64,000 nucleotides of DNA from Tanytarsus gracilentus (GCA_038502055.1 JAXRKN010000037.1:3286001-3350000), one strand, 5' to 3'. Positions 36,001-48,002 are shown, numbered from the stretch's first letter. Program-made: numbers and translations. Notes: generated by a model from the sequence alone, not told the origin.

Positions 36001-37926
36001 AATCCAATCATTCATTCAATATCTTGATCTCAAAGCTCATTCTGTGTACGCAAAACTTTTTATAAAAAAAATATTTAATAGTTTTATCATCCCTTGTCTA
36101 GTGAGAAAATGCAAACTTATAGAATATAAATTTTGAATAAATAATCATTTTTTTCACTAATGCATAGTTTACGTGTGTGATATTTTAGCTAATTTATTAT
36201 CATTTATTCCAATCAAATTACTGAATATTTGCTAGAACAACTTACTAATAGTGACTTCATTTAAAGGGCAATTTGTGTCACCTTGTAGTTTTAAAGACAA
36301 AAAATTAAACATTTCTTCTTCTTCTCATTTATAGGATATAGTTTACTACAATGACGCCTACGCCAATAGCTCGAGCAGTTGTGATGGAAGTCCCGATGAT
36401 TTCGATTCAAAGCCATCGCCGCAACGAGGTCACTCCTTCCTCACAGCCATCATAAATGCCATCAAGAACGCAACGACGAGCAAACAAAGTCAGACGAAAA
36501 AAGAGCTGCAAAAAGTTGGCGACGATGATGAATTGACAGAAATGCTCGACAGCGAAACCGAGCCGTGTCTTATGATGGAGAACGTCCTTGAAGATGTCGC
36601 AATGCCCGATTCACATTCACAGAATCTCGTCTCAAGCTCACAATTGATGCTCTCGCAAATTGAAATTCCATCGGAAATTCTCAAAAGTTCATCGCTAATT
36701 CAACAGCATCACGATGACGGTTCACTCGACAATTTATCTCAAGCCATTGTCAATCGTCAGCAGATTGAATTGCAAACACATGCGATGACAATGAGACGAC
36801 AGAACTCGGAGCGAAATAGCACGTCGGACGACATGAGTCAAGAGTCGGGCGCGGATGTTCCATCGATTGGCGAATTCTGTACAGCTCAATCGATTGTGGA
36901 TCAAGTCATTGAGGTCGACAATTCCATTACGAAGCTACTGAAGGTGCTGCGTCTCGTTCAATTGGACAATGAAAGTTGCATTCAAGAGTTGGTGGTTGAC
37001 AAGTAAGAATAAAAAACTTTAATCTGAATAAATTGATAAAAATGCCATTTATAGGAATAAAATTCAAGTTAGCAAGGAGGAAGCTCTCGAGAAGTTGAGC
37101 GAATGGGAAATGATTAATCAGAAATTAAAAGGAGAGTTGAAGGACTCAGCACAGCAGTTGATAGTGAAGAGTAATGAGTTGACAAGTAGCAAGACCGAAT
37201 TGCAGCGACATCGTCAAGAGATTGATGTAAGTTTCTTTTCGAGTGTGCAATTAATGTCAAAAGTGCAATAATTTATTCTCCCGCAACATTGTAGAGACTT
37301 AATCAAGACATTTGTAATTTGAGCACGTTGTGTGCGTCGGCGGAGAAGGGCGAAAAGAAGAAAATTGATAAGGATGAAATTTTGACTGCATTGAGAGCGT
37401 GGAAAGAGACTGGAAACTTGCCCGAGGACATTGAGATTGTGTCACATGTTGTTAATGCATGTAATGAGGTAAAATGAGTGTGCAACAAAAGTTTTTGACA
37501 AGATATACTTAAAGTTTACCACTTTCTTAGATTCCCGCATTGAAGGAGAAACTTCGTGAGAAGGAACGTCAATTAGCTGAAGTTTCAAGTAATTCTGTGA
37601 TGAATGGCACTTTGCATCAAGCGGTGGCGGAAGCAAAGAGACAATATGATGCCATTGATGCGGCACTCGAGGTATAATACACTAATTGCATACACTCTTA
37701 ACTCAATTTACTTAATTGGCGTCTCTTTTAGACTCTTCACGGCATCCAATCTATTGTCGAAGAATGTCCCGAGTTGAGGAAGCTGCAGCATGACTTGGAG
37801 GAAACGAATTTTAACACCATCAGTACTCTGCCACTTGCACTTTCGAACGGAAATTTAATGACAGCCGATATGAATGCAAATGAACCATTAAACGATTCCG
37901 GAAATGGGCAAATCATCACTGCATGA
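27098..37926 (+). CDS. qtc: Quick-to-court-like coiled-coil protein, seven coding exons
   Basis: Exons 27098..29115, 29179..29362, 36335..37002, 37055..37226, 37295..37468, 37531..37671 and 37732..37926 join in phase to give 1183 aa. ATG 27098 is the first in-frame ATG after a stop at 27035, in an exon starting at 26999. The N-terminal ~450 residues are Ser/Thr/Arg-rich and probably disordered. Two long coiled-coil blocks follow: about 480-735 (EECRHLVRICEQRRQEY at the exon 1/2 junction) and about 900-1130. The join SISEQDLE|DIVYYNDAY across the 6.97-kb intron reads through and fits the family as I recall it. Drosophila qtc affects male courtship; its molecular role is unclear, possibly a cytoskeletal or trafficking scaffold. 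The name is from memory of sequence style, so moderate. Three genes lie inside the 6.97-kb intron. Confidence 0.75.
29363..30100. other. Intron sequence left of the nested transporter genes
   Basis: AT-rich intron DNA of the quick-to-court-like gene, with no coding or RNA feature recognised. Confidence 0.5.
30101..30106 (-). terminator. Poly(A) signal of nested transporter A
   Basis: The minus-strand AATAAA lies 26-31 nt past the stop (30132-30134), so the nested gene ends well within the host intron. Confidence 0.6.
30132..32347 (-). CDS. SLC17-family transporter A (sialin / anion-phosphate cotransporter-like)
   Basis: Eleven exons: 32261..32347, 32013..32201, 31826..31922, 31718..31760, 31542..31654, 31462..31488, 31378..31405, 31008..31323, 30860..30947, 30672..30800 and 30132..30613. 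They give 532 aa. This is a major facilitator with about 12 membrane helices. SLC17 hallmarks are the TM1 motif FGFAINY-IIRININIAIVDM, a large first extracellular loop with N-glycosylation sites, TQLPGGILAQKYGTKLVFG after TM2, and WIPPNERSKFVTAYIGSSIG. SLC17 proteins move organic anions or phosphate with Na+ or H+; the substrate is not predictable here. Intron 3 appears to use a GC donor (CAG|GCAAAT), and exons 6 and 7 are only 27 and 28 nt. It lies antisense inside an intron of the quick-to-court-like gene, in tandem with a paralogue. Confidence 0.9.
32348..33231. other. Spacer between the two nested transporter genes
   Basis: About 0.9 kb holding the transporter A promoter and the transporter B 3' UTR. 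A minus-strand AATAAA lies at 33132-33137. Nothing else was recognised. Confidence 0.5.
33233..35102 (-). CDS. SLC17-family transporter B (paralogue of A)
   Basis: Six exons: 34986..35102, 34737..34931, 34439..34685, 33787..34380, 33520..33734 and 33233..33466. They give 533 aa with all phases kept. It is collinear with transporter A along its whole length: FGFAINYVIRINISIAIVDM in TM1, TQLPGGILAAKYGTKLVFG, WIPSNERSRFVTAYLGSSIG, and an acidic C-terminal tail. The family role is as for A: a plasma-membrane or lysosomal anion/phosphate cotransporter of unknown substrate. Exon 4 here (594 nt) corresponds to several separate exons in A, including A's two microexons. The copies have therefore diverged strongly in intron content while keeping protein structure. 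Just before the ATG the minus strand reads TTTTTTTCAG, a possible acceptor of a 5' UTR intron. Confidence 0.92.
35233..35808 (+). CDS. FP-C / LINE ORF1-like protein, single exon (retroelement fragment or domesticated ORF)
   Basis: An intact frame runs from 35233 to the stop at 35808; the first ATG is at 35308, giving 166 aa from there. The first half looks like an RRM-like alpha/beta fold (LVIKNLPMEVI...). The second half has the pattern GESISITNKLTTHATKLL then FDFVFDSPSGIIMAKI, matching the C-terminal FP domain found in ORF1 proteins of many insect LINEs and in the baculovirus FP protein. No reverse transcriptase, poly(A) tail or target duplication was found beside it. It is either a 5'-truncated, RT-less piece of a LINE ORF1 or a co-opted copy. 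It is co-oriented with the host quick-to-court-like gene and starts 131 bp from the head of transporter B. Confidence 0.55.
   Translation: MYHCRISSILSETLKSDRLVIKNLPMEVISNELEIGNTIRNVLAALDINIQPSHYNAFTHKSPDGKSANIVMKLSSPMLKTRIIEKYRETKKKSKTLLQVNKIIPNISSQHRLYGESISITNKLTTHATKLLINARRYVDSHFDFVFDSPSGIIMAKIKDHNHFCRIDNEDDITRFISGIDDYNRDNCNKE
35812..36334. other. Right end of the host intron
   Basis: AT-rich, with short TTATAG direct repeats just after the FP-like ORF (about 35816-35838). It ends at the acceptor TTTATAG before 36335. No other feature was recognised. Confidence 0.45.
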
Positions 37927-38044
37927 GATTAAATTGTTTAGCTTTTAAGATTAAATTCCTAACTATTTGTGATTCCTATCTTGCATCTTATAATATGAAC
38001 TTTTTTTCGTGTCAATTTCAAACTTTTAAATATCTTTGACAAAA

Positions 38045-38050
38045 AATAAA
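38045..38050 (+). terminator. Poly(A) signal of the quick-to-court-like gene
   Basis: AATAAA lies about 120 nt after the stop codon at 37926. It is the first canonical signal downstream. Confidence 0.55.
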
Positions 38051-38967
38051 TGTGATTAGAACATGAATTTACGAACGATATGTCACGGCTGAAATTTCTT
38101 GCATTCGGAAATTTTTCAATTGCCGTCTTTGACGTTAAATTTAACTTTATTAAATTGAAATTTAAAGGACTCGCTTAAAAGTTTTTGTCATCGCTATGTG
38201 ACTGAACTTTCAAATGACTTCACCGTTAGATTTGATGCTTTTAAGTGTCGCATTTTCAATGGTCAATGTAATAAAAAACAATTTGATTTTGAAGACTGAA
38301 AATACAGCAAAAAAACTGTTTATGGAAGTGATGAATGTAAAATGAAGAAACGATCTGATGATGATGATGATGACAATGATTTTTTAATGCTCGCTTTAAC
38401 GGTTCGTTCCTGTATTGCAATAATAAAAAAGGGACAAAATTCTTTTAATGAGGCTTTTTATGAACTTGTTCAAATGTCCTTTAACAATAAAAATTTCAAG
38501 CAGTGGAAAATTCTTAAACTTTTTATTGTCCTTAAGAGATTTTACCTTTCTTAAGTCACATCAATCCATCCGCATTGCTCAGTTGTCAATAAAAAAAGAC
38601 TTTGTACATTTTTATTGGCCTTTTGTAGTTAGAATAATAAAACAAGGAACGAGCTTCGAATTGAAAATTGCCTTTAGTCATTAAGAATTTTTTTTAATTG
38701 CATTTTTAGGTTTTTACAACTTCTTCTTTGATCACTCGACTCTTTTTGTTTTCATCTATTTTTTGCCATAAATATTTAATGATGATCGATGTAAAGTTGA
38801 TTGCCCTGTAAAATTTTGAGATTAGCATTTTTCGTTTAAATTGTTGTGAAAAAAATTCTCTCAACAAAAAAAAATTTCAAGTTAATAAAAAATTGTGAAG
38901 ATTAAAAAAAATTTGATTTTACTTTTGTCATTTAATTTACAGACAGTCCTCGAATGAATACCTATTT
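38051..38967. other. Convergent intergenic spacer
   Basis: It lies between the 3' ends of the quick-to-court-like gene (+) and the exchanger gene (-). It contains a GAT trinucleotide run (about 38354-38370). No coding exon is supported. Confidence 0.5.
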
Positions 38968-40967
38968 TTACGTTCTATGGTGATCAGTACCGTAGGGATG
39001 CATAATTTCCAGTTCACCAAGGAGACAGTAGAAGATGAAGCAGCAGTACATGATAATACAATAAATTCCAATTGATTTTCGAGCTTGGAAGTTGGTGAAT
39101 AAAAGGGCGATTAAGGTGAAGGAGAGAATTGTGCATAAAAAGACAATGCAGGTCGGTCCCATTGCACCTTCGCGGATCTAAAATTAAATATTTTTATAAA
39201 TCCGAAACAACCTCAAAAAAATCACAGCTTACAATAGCAATTCCTTCCGATTGTATGGCTTTGAAAATGAACGTCAGTCCAATTCCCAGCAACGAATCTG
39301 GCGGAAACAATTTTAAAATTAAATTTCTACTTCATATGCATGCAAAACACGTCGCATAACATTTCCTTACTAAACATCGGTCCACCGAAACACGCAGCAA
39401 ATGCCATCTGTTGATATCCTTGCCGCGCTAACGCAATATTTGAGAATGCATCTCCTATGCTGTTGCCCCAAGCCAAAATCGACAATCCCACGAATGAGTC
39501 TGACATGTCGGAAATTATACCGACCGCCGTCATGACACTCACAACTTCCTTTGCGACATTATAAATCACCAAAATTGATCCAGCAAAGCTTCCGGCTGCA
39601 AAAGCGATGTGCCACTTTGGAGGGCAATCGTTGCGCGTTGTGACAAAAATTGCAATGGCAAGAGAAATTGATATTGCGAGCACGATGGTCCATAATGGAA
39701 GAAATGGAAGAATTTCGGTGTTTGATTGATGAATGCTTAGGAGAGTTGCTTGTGGAAGAATGATGACGTTCACCATATTGAGCAATTTGGACCAGCCATG
39801 AAGCTCTTCGGTGTAGTCGACGATGGGAATTATGAGACACAATGTAACGTGAATGGGTGCCTGGAATTGTTTGAAATTTTACAACGACATTTTTTAAATT
39901 TCAAAGCTTCACCTGTAAAATCATGGAAATTCTGTCCAACCAATTTCCCTCAATCCAATTTTCTCGACTAATCGGCGTGATGCTTTGCATGAATTTTTTA
40001 ATCAAATATTTATTCGCTCCTTCCGTCAACTTTTGCGGTACAATCACCATTTTTATAATTTCCTCATCATTTATTATGATTGACGAGTCCTTTCGACTTC
40101 GTATTTGAAAATCGAGAATGCTCTCGAGATCTTCCGCTTTCCTCTCGAGCTCGATTGGTTTTTCGCCCTTACGCTCACGAATATTTTTTATTTGGCGCTT
40201 CATGTAAAAGTGATCAATAATCACTGTGGCGAGAAAGAGGAAATAAATGCTGACGGTTATGATGCCCTCAATGAGCGTGTAACCCTGATCGTGCGTTGAA
40301 TTGCTGATGAAAATTGCTGCGGCGAGAAAAAAAAGCACATCACGGACATAGGTTCGCGCTGGAATATGAAATGGTCGAATAATCATGATAATGCCTATGA
40401 TGAAGCCCGTGACGAATGTTGAGCCGCCAATTAGTTGGGTGTACATTAATTCAGTGTCGTCCTTCGAGATGTTCGATAATGAGGTGAAAATATCCGGTGA
40501 TCCATTACCGAAAGCTAAAAGTGTGACACCGGCGAGATTTTCACTGAGACCGAGGATTTTTGAGAGCACAGCCAGAGCTGGACAAAAGCTATTAAATTTA
40601 TTAAGATATTAAATATTTTTTTTAAACTTTCGACTCATCTCACAATTTATCTGCCGTTTTTCCCAAAGTGATGAACAAGTAGAAACAAATAATGGAAACC
40701 ACAACGATGCCGCCCCAATACTCATACTCTCCCGTTTGTCCCATCGTGCAAAATACAAAATCCAAATAATCAAAGGTGTGTCTGTTAATGTGACACTCAG
40801 CAGTTTTTGTGATGAAGTCACATCGTTCGGTGAAATTTAGTGACATTACATGGGCACATGGTAAGGCCTTCAATAAATAATTTAGAAATTATCAAAATTA
40901 TTTTCATAAAATTAATCCTAACCTGATGTTTGTTATGCGAATGAGATGCATGAAAAGTTTCAATCAT
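38968..40967 (-). CDS. SLC8B1: Mitochondrial-type Na+/Ca2+ (Li+) exchanger, NCLX/SLC8B1 family
   Basis: Six exons: 40923..40967, 40644..40867, 39913..40588, 39371..39860, 39233..39297 and 38968..39177. They give 569 aa if translation starts at 40967. The two CaCA alpha repeats are clear: NLAGVTLLAFGNGSPDIFTS in the first half and FVGLSILAWGNSIGDAFSN in the second. About 12 membrane helices flank a long charged cytosolic/matrix loop rich in Arg, Lys and Glu. The Cys-rich N-terminal segment (CAHV...RCDF...AECH...FCTMG) is typical of NCLX. Family members export Ca2+ from mitochondria in exchange for Na+ or Li+. The N-terminus is uncertain: the first exon begins right after an acceptor (exon from 40972) and encodes no obvious targeting peptide, so an upstream coding exon may exist. 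Confidence 0.9.
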
Positions 40968-40972
40968 GATCA

Positions 40973-41314
40973 CTGAAATTAAAATTTAAAAAAACTCAAA
41001 ACAGAAGTATCAAAGTTTACTTTGTGACTAGAATATTTTATTTTTCCTCTTTTCAAATGCAAATTGTTGAGATGAAAAATTAGTTGAAAGTTAATTGTCA
41101 TGTGAGAAGGTTTTAAAAACTGGAAATTGAGGTTAGAACTTTTTAATGTCTTTGAAAAATTCGATAGAATTTTGTAAAAAATAAATTATTTATGAGTGTG
41201 TGTATGTGTGTGAGTGTGTTTGTAACGAATCCCTGTAAATTTTCCTGAAAATAATTTTTTTTTTGAAATATAATTTCATCATGAGGATCCGTCACTTGGG
41301 ATTATTGCAGTGTA

Positions 41315-41385
<71 letters not shown>

Positions 41386-41775
41386 AGCAAAAACTCATAA
41401 AAGTCAATTAGAAAGTATCAAAAACTTTTTAATCGCTTAAGAGAATTCGCCAGGAACAAAGCAACATTATGCATGGACATTATTATAAATGTCATTCATT
41501 ATGTTGCTTGTTTATGAGTTTTGTGATGTGTAATTTAATGTTGTGAGAATAAATTAAAAATTTGACTACAATTTAATTTTAGTGAATTGTTATCGAATAT
41601 GAAATTTATTAAAGATATTTTTTCATGTGTTGATTTGTGTGTGTGTGTGATGAGAACTTTTATAAAATGATTTTGGCAACAAGAATGGATATTGTCATGT
41701 CAAATGGCGGCACGGAAATGTTCTCGTTTAGTTGTTGATGTCGACGAGGTACTGATGTATGAACTGCGATTCAAT
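40973..41775. other. Spacer between exchanger and troponin C genes, with a long TG tract
   Basis: No coding exon was recognised. It holds the (TG)31 microsatellite and probably the exchanger promoter. Confidence 0.5.
41316..41378. repeat. (TG)n microsatellite, 63 bp
   Basis: An uninterrupted TG dinucleotide run of about 31 copies. Shorter TG runs flank it at about 41196-41219 and 41636-41650. Confidence 0.97.
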
Positions 41776-44700
41776 TTATTCTCCCTGCATGATGACGATG
41801 ATGAAGAATGACGAAAAAGAAAAAAGAGAAGAAAAAAGAAGTTGGTCATTAGTGCGAATTGCTACACAATTGTACCGCAGAGGATTTTGTAAATCGCTCA
41901 AAAATGTTGCCATCATAAAGATTCTTTTACGACATTCATGAGCATCTTCCTCATTTACAAGTCATTTCGAGTGTAAACCCCCACTTACCGTCATCATCTC
42001 CATGAATCTGAATAATAAAATGCGCGCGGAAATTAATGAAAAGAAGAAGAGAAATTTGTTTAAAAAATGAAAAATTACGATCGCAATAATTACGACCCAT
42101 TAAGGTATGTTGATCTCAACGCGTATACGCAAAATATATAATGAAGAAGAAATTTTAAATTATGTCCCATTAAAAACACTCCGTAATTTTTCTTGCGAGG
42201 CTTTTTGGTTTGAAAATTTTCGAGGGTTTGTCAAAATGATAATTTTTTCATTTCATCCTCAAAATCATAAAATTTAATACTCTAAAAAATATTTTATCAC
42301 CTGAGAAAAAAACGCCCCCACACAAATTCTTATTATCATCACTTCCCACACGCAATAAAGCATCATCAAACAACTTGTAATTCATTGCAGTCGCTTCTTA
42401 CTTTTTTTAAAAAATAAAAATAATTAAAAACAATATAAACGCTATACGTGACGCAATATTTATTTTAATTTTACTCCGCTGTGTGTGGTAAACATGAAAA
42501 GAAAAACATGAGCAGTGATTTTTCATCATCTTATGGTTTTTTTTGCGCTTGCTAAATAGTGAGAAAAATATTGTTTGTTTTTCTACGCGAAATGTGAGTG
42601 GGTAAATTTTGTTGTTTTGAGGTTAAATATGGATTTGCATTTATTTTGCGAAATAAATAAATTTTTTCTATAAATTATGAAATTTAGATTCTTAATCACA
42701 AAGTTAAAAATATTTATTTTCAACTCAAAAATTTTAATATCTTTAATATTTTTATTATAATCACAGTCATCATTGTCGATGTCTAATTTTTAACGCTCGG
42801 CAGTATTTTAGTAAAATTCATCCATCAAAATGGCTAACATAAAACACATTTCAAAATGTGTCAAAGCATTTTTTCGCCCAATCCTCATGATGATGATCCA
42901 CTTTGAATTTGAAATGTGAATGACAGCGAGACGGATTGAATTTAATCGCATTTTTATCTCCTCAATTGATTTCTAAGGATGGCGGCTGTTTGAGACAAAA
43001 TGTCATGGAGAGCTTTCACTGCCGTCTGGCGATGATTGAAAAATAATAACAACGAAAGAGATTTTCGTTAAGCGCCACACGAGGCGAATCTTAAAATTTC
43101 GTTAGTCGAAAGACATAATGGCTTGATAATTTATGGCAACAGGTTGTGCTTCTACTGCCAATGTTTAAAGTTTTTTTTATTTCTAGTGGATTTTATTATC
43201 ATTTTTTCATCTCACATCTAATTTCGTTTCGAACTCCCCAAAGAGCGTTTTAAAGACTTTTAAAATTATTTAAGGTTCAAATTTGTAAATTTTTTAAAAA
43301 GTCGAAAATATATTCTTGGGATGTTTATTTCATTTTTCTAAATTATTGAAATATAAACATTCGGCAGTTGTTGTCTATGACTCACTCGTGGCCGGAATTG
43401 AAACTTTTCATTTCTATTTTTATTTACTCACGCATTGACCACAAAATAGAACCACAATTCGGGAATCAAATGACTCTTGAAAAATTAGTCTCGAAAAAGA
43501 TGAAAAGTTTTCTTCATCTAACACCGGTGAGCGTAAGTCATCAATCAAAATTAACGCTGCCTTATCCACGTAATTAAATTATGGCCCAAATTAAGTTTCT
43601 TCAACCCTCAGCTCACACCGTCAATCAACTTTTCTTCTTCATTATATTTTTGTGCGTATATATTTTCGCTCTGCGAATACTCACTCATCAAAGTCAACAG
43701 TTCCTGAGCCGTCTGCGAATGAGAAAAAACGTAAATAATGAGTGAAAAAAGAGAGAGTGGGAAGTGAGGTACAAACCAGTATCAATTTCAGCAATCATGC
43801 CATCCAAATCCGAATCTGATAAGTTATTGTCCAATTCTTTCAAGATTTCCTTTAAACAGGATGTCGGGATGTAACCGTTACCCTCTTTGTCGTACAATCT
43901 GAAGGCTTCTTTCAATTCTTTCACGACTGTAAAAGAGTTTAAAATATTAAATGAATATTTTATTAAATTACTTTTACTCACGTGCTTCAGAATCTTCTTC
44001 AATGATGAACTTAGCGCACAAAATGATAAACTCTTCGAACTCTAAACGGCCTGACCTATCCTCATCGACTTCCTCAATCATCTCTTCGAGGATCTGTTGA
44101 TTGAACGGCTGTCCCATCAATCGGAGAATTTCGGCAACTGTTTCCGTTGAGATCGAGCCTGTCTTTTCGCGATCGAAGCTTTCGAAGGCTTTTTTCAAGA
44201 CTGAAAAATAAATTAACAATTTTTATAAATTTAGTCACACATTTTTTTTTTGAATAATTATTAGCAATTTAAATTTCGTGACAGTCACATGTGTTGCTAT
44301 CAATCTTTTTCTCTCTTGGACACTGACAAAATTTTTCACTTTTTTTGTGGATCATTGAACCTTTCTTCTCATCTCCACAAAACTCTGTGTGAGTTCTGCC
44401 ACTCAAAAACTCATCAGTGCAAAATCATATTTCACTTAGTGATTGTTAATTAAAGAAACATTTTCATCAGTCACCGCAGCGAAGTGAGATTTGCTTTCAA
44501 TTTGCTTGAAAGACAAAAGGAAAAAAAGTTTAAGCTCATTTGTCAATCCCACGATGATAATGATGACATCATGTCTCGTAGATGAGCGACTGCATTTTGA
44601 CATTAAAAATTAGAAGAAATTTAAGTTGAACGAACTGGGAAATTTCAATTTTATGTGAAATTTAAACTTTTGTTGAAAATGGTTTTTTTTGCGACGCGTT

Positions 44701-47700
44701 TAATTTTCCAGAATCTTTTATTAGAAATTGAGATTTAAAATTTATAAAATTAATCCAAAAAATTTGGAAGATTCCCTTTGAGGACCCTCGAAACTCTTTT
44801 CGCACTCATCGAAAAAAAAATCTCTTCATTAAATTCCAGAGTAAACAACATAAAAACCTTTTTCGCTCTCGACAGAAATTCAATTACAATCCATGACATA
44901 TCGTGTGGTGATGAAATTAAGAAGTTTGTTAGTAATTACTCTCGCAAACCAAATAATTTAATGATCCTTCAAACTTCTTCCATCACCTCATACATTATCT
45001 CACCCAAGGCCCATCCCTTCAATTATATCCCTCGCAACTTATGCCGTCAAAATGTTGTCGCTACCACCATTCGATGTTTATTTGTGTGTGTACCATTTAT
45101 GCTCGAAGAGAAGTTGAGTCGGGGGAATTTCTTCGTTGATAAGAAGGAAGCTTGAAGTGAGATTGAACGAGAGACAAAATATTGACATGAGGGACGTGAA
45201 GGGAAAATCTTCTGTATGTGAAAATGATTGATGCGATGGGAGGTCACCGCAAAGATTAATGGTCTTTAATTAACAGGCGAGCGTAAGACATGTGAAATTG
45301 ACATGCATGAATGAAGATGGAGGAATTATGGCGATGAACTTTAACTTTGGTGACAGATTTTTTTCTCACCGTGTCACACACACGTAGCGATGGCTTTGAA
45401 GCGGAAAGAAACTTATAAATGGAGCAAATTATATCTTGACACGTTTTTTCCTTCTCCATTCATGAGACTTTCTCATGCTGCTCGATTTTTCTTTCTTATT
45501 ATAGCATATATGTATACATTTCACATGAACTTAGCGTGTGGAGGAAAAACAAAAAATAAAAAAATAAAAAGAATATTGATGACTCATGGCGGATACTGAT
45601 AAATGGCACAACAGATTTTTCTGTTTGCTTCACTTTTTGGCTGCTTCTTTTCACTGTGATTTGTTGACTATTTTTTTTCTTTTTATTCGCTTTCATCTCT
45701 CTCTCTTTTTATCTCCCGGTTGTCAATTGTGAAAGATTTTTTTTGGCCCGCACACATGAAACCTGGCATCAGCAATTAAATTTAGATTAAACATGCGACG
45801 ATTGAATGGTCAATCCTCGAGACATGAGATATGAAGAGAAAAAGAAATTTCTAGAGAGAAAATTTTCAATTGTGTCTCTCGATGAGGTTTCTTTGAACTT
45901 TTATATATATATTTGGAAATTTAAGATAGAAAAATTTAAATTTAAAATTTTTCACACTACACTGAAAGATTTTTTTTAACCCAATATAATTTTCTTCATT
46001 CAAGTCATTTACTGCAGTTTACACGATGAGATTTCATCACAGCCTGCGGGAAAAATGACTTTCCTCTTTTTAGAGTATTCTATAATTTTCACTCTGAAAT
46101 GGCGTTAGGAGATTGATGGATCTCAATGGATTTTTTTGTATACACTGAAACCGTTAAAGTGTTATGAGGTGGAAAATTTGTTGGAAAATTGATTGAATTT
46201 TTGAGTGATTTGTGGGGGCGGAAAGTCATCATGAAAAAATTATTAAACTGCAAAACGATTTGAATTAAAATTCAAGGAGAGATCACTTTACTTTCATTGC
46301 AATCAGATATTTTTATCATCAAGTAATTGCAGTCGTTTAGTTTGCAATTTAAGAGCATTATTTTTTCATTTTTCCTGCCACACGAGAGAAATGGAAAAAA
46401 TAGCATGAAATGCAGTAAAAAATATCAATTTTCGCATCATAAAATATCAACATTAATGCAGAGCGCATTCAAATCGCTAAATAACGACGGTTTTCTGCTC
46501 TGTTTATTTAATATAGTTTTTTTTATATTTTCCAAACAACATTTTTTTTTGTGCTGTGTTGCCTCTCGATATTGTCGTGCTTGTGAGAATTGCGATAGAG
46601 AAGAAAAATATCATAAAAATATTTTTATATACGTGACGGTATTATCCTTCATTTTTTTTAGTTTTTCTTCTTATCTTGTCGCTATACTCAAAAAGCAACA
46701 ACAACATCGACAACACAAAATAACATCAAGGAAAGAAAATCAAGTTATTGACACATCCAACAAATCCCAATCCAATTTGTTTGATTTTTTTTATATTTTC
46801 ACGAGAAAAAAATAATAATACTCACTGGCAATTTGTTCTGGTGGAAGATCATCCTATTTTGTATTTTTTAAGAAGATTGAAGAGAGAAAATAAATTTTAA
46901 ATTTTTTTCTTGTTTTAGCACTTTACGCTGTCCGATTTTATTATCGTTCAAAAATTATTCTTTTACTAATTTTCTTGAGAAAAAAGTTTTTCATCACTTT
47001 CAAAATATCAAGGGATGAGTTTTCAATTTTTCTCAAACGAATTTTTTAAAATCAAATTTACACCCTTTGCCTCTTTTTTACAGCTGCTTATTAACAAAAT
47101 CTCTTCCCCCAATGGCATTGAAAGGTGTCGATAGAAATCAACATGGAAGTGTGCTTGCAATAATGACTTCACAATTGGCTTCACTCACCGAGGGGCGCCA
47201 GAAAATCTATTTTCAATTACTGCTAATTGCAAAAGCGAGAAAATTACAAAACATTCCAAGTGTAAGCAAAGAAAAAATTGTTTATCCATTTTGCGAGAAA
47301 TTTCCTTAGTGTTTAGCTAATAAATAATTCGTGACGAGAAGATAAACAACAGTTTTTTATGAAATGAATTGTTGAGAGCTGTGCGGGGTTGAAAATCTTT
47401 TGTAATGAAATTAATTTATTTTTTATCAAATAACACTGAAAGCATCATCAATCGTGCAGGAATGCTGACTAGGAAAAATAATCTTTCGTAGTCATTAAAA
47501 AGTAAATTTGCTTTAGAAGTTTAAGTTAATTAGATAAAGTGAATGTCCAAGGGAAAATCTAAATTAATTTTTTAAAATGACTTTTGCACTATAAATTTTC
47601 AAAATTTTCACCCCTTTTTTTCACAAATTCACCACTAAAAGGTAAGCACTGAGATAAAATTTCATCCAATTAAATCGAATAATTATCTCATGTACATTTT

Positions 47701-47868
47701 CGTTGTTTAATTTTTGCCTCCATGCCCATTAATTTCACTTCCATCCCATTACCGAAAGGAGTAGAGATTTTAACACTTATTACAACTGGCAGCCGAGCAT
47801 TATCGTGAAAGACCAAAAAAAGGTAAAGAGGTGGAAATTCCATTATAAAACTTTTTTTTGCTAACCAT
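41776..47868 (-). CDS. TpnC: Troponin C (insect muscle Ca2+ sensor), seven coding exons
   Basis: Exons: 47866..47868 (ATG only), 46826..46853, 43982..44200, 43777..43926, 43685..43712, 41989..42007 and 41776..41784. Spliced length is 151 aa, close to the family's ~154. The protein starts MDDLPPEQIAILKKAF and ends EFMEMMTGE, as in insect TpnC. There are four EF-hands: site II (DEDRSGRLEFEE) and site IV (DTDGSGTVDFDE) keep all Ca2+ ligands. Site I (DREKTGSI) and site III (DKEGNGYIPTSC) lack the position-12 Glu. This is the usual insect pattern of Ca2+ binding at II and IV. It acts in the thin-filament troponin complex. Exon 1 ends at ATG|GTTAGC, an ATG-only first exon as I recall for other insect TpnC genes; this exon is the least certain. 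Several exons are tiny (28, 28, 19 and 9 coding nt). Confidence 0.88.
44201..46825. other. Troponin C intron 2, no other feature seen
   Basis: A 2.6-kb AT-rich intron between the 28-nt exon at 46826 and the exon at 43982. Open frames here (for example 44778-45155 and 46327-46815) have AT-driven composition and no domain. Muscle enhancers would be expected in such an intron, but none was identified with confidence. Confidence 0.5.
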
Positions 47869-48002
47869 TTTTCCGTAATTAAAATTAAAGTCCGGGCAAA
47901 GAAATCACAAGAAATAAAAACAGTTGATAGAGCAAGACCGAAAGCTCTAGACGATGTGTGAGACTTGAGTGGAAGACGAGACTGCTGGGAAAACTGAGCG
48001 CT

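Noticed and set aside
41316..41378. TG tract as a regulatory element
   Set aside because: Simple dinucleotide repeats are common. Nothing here indicates more than a microsatellite.
46327..46815. 162-codon frame in the troponin C intron
   Set aside because: Composition is Phe/Lys/Ile/Ser-driven as expected from AT-rich DNA, with no domain, splice or upstream signal.
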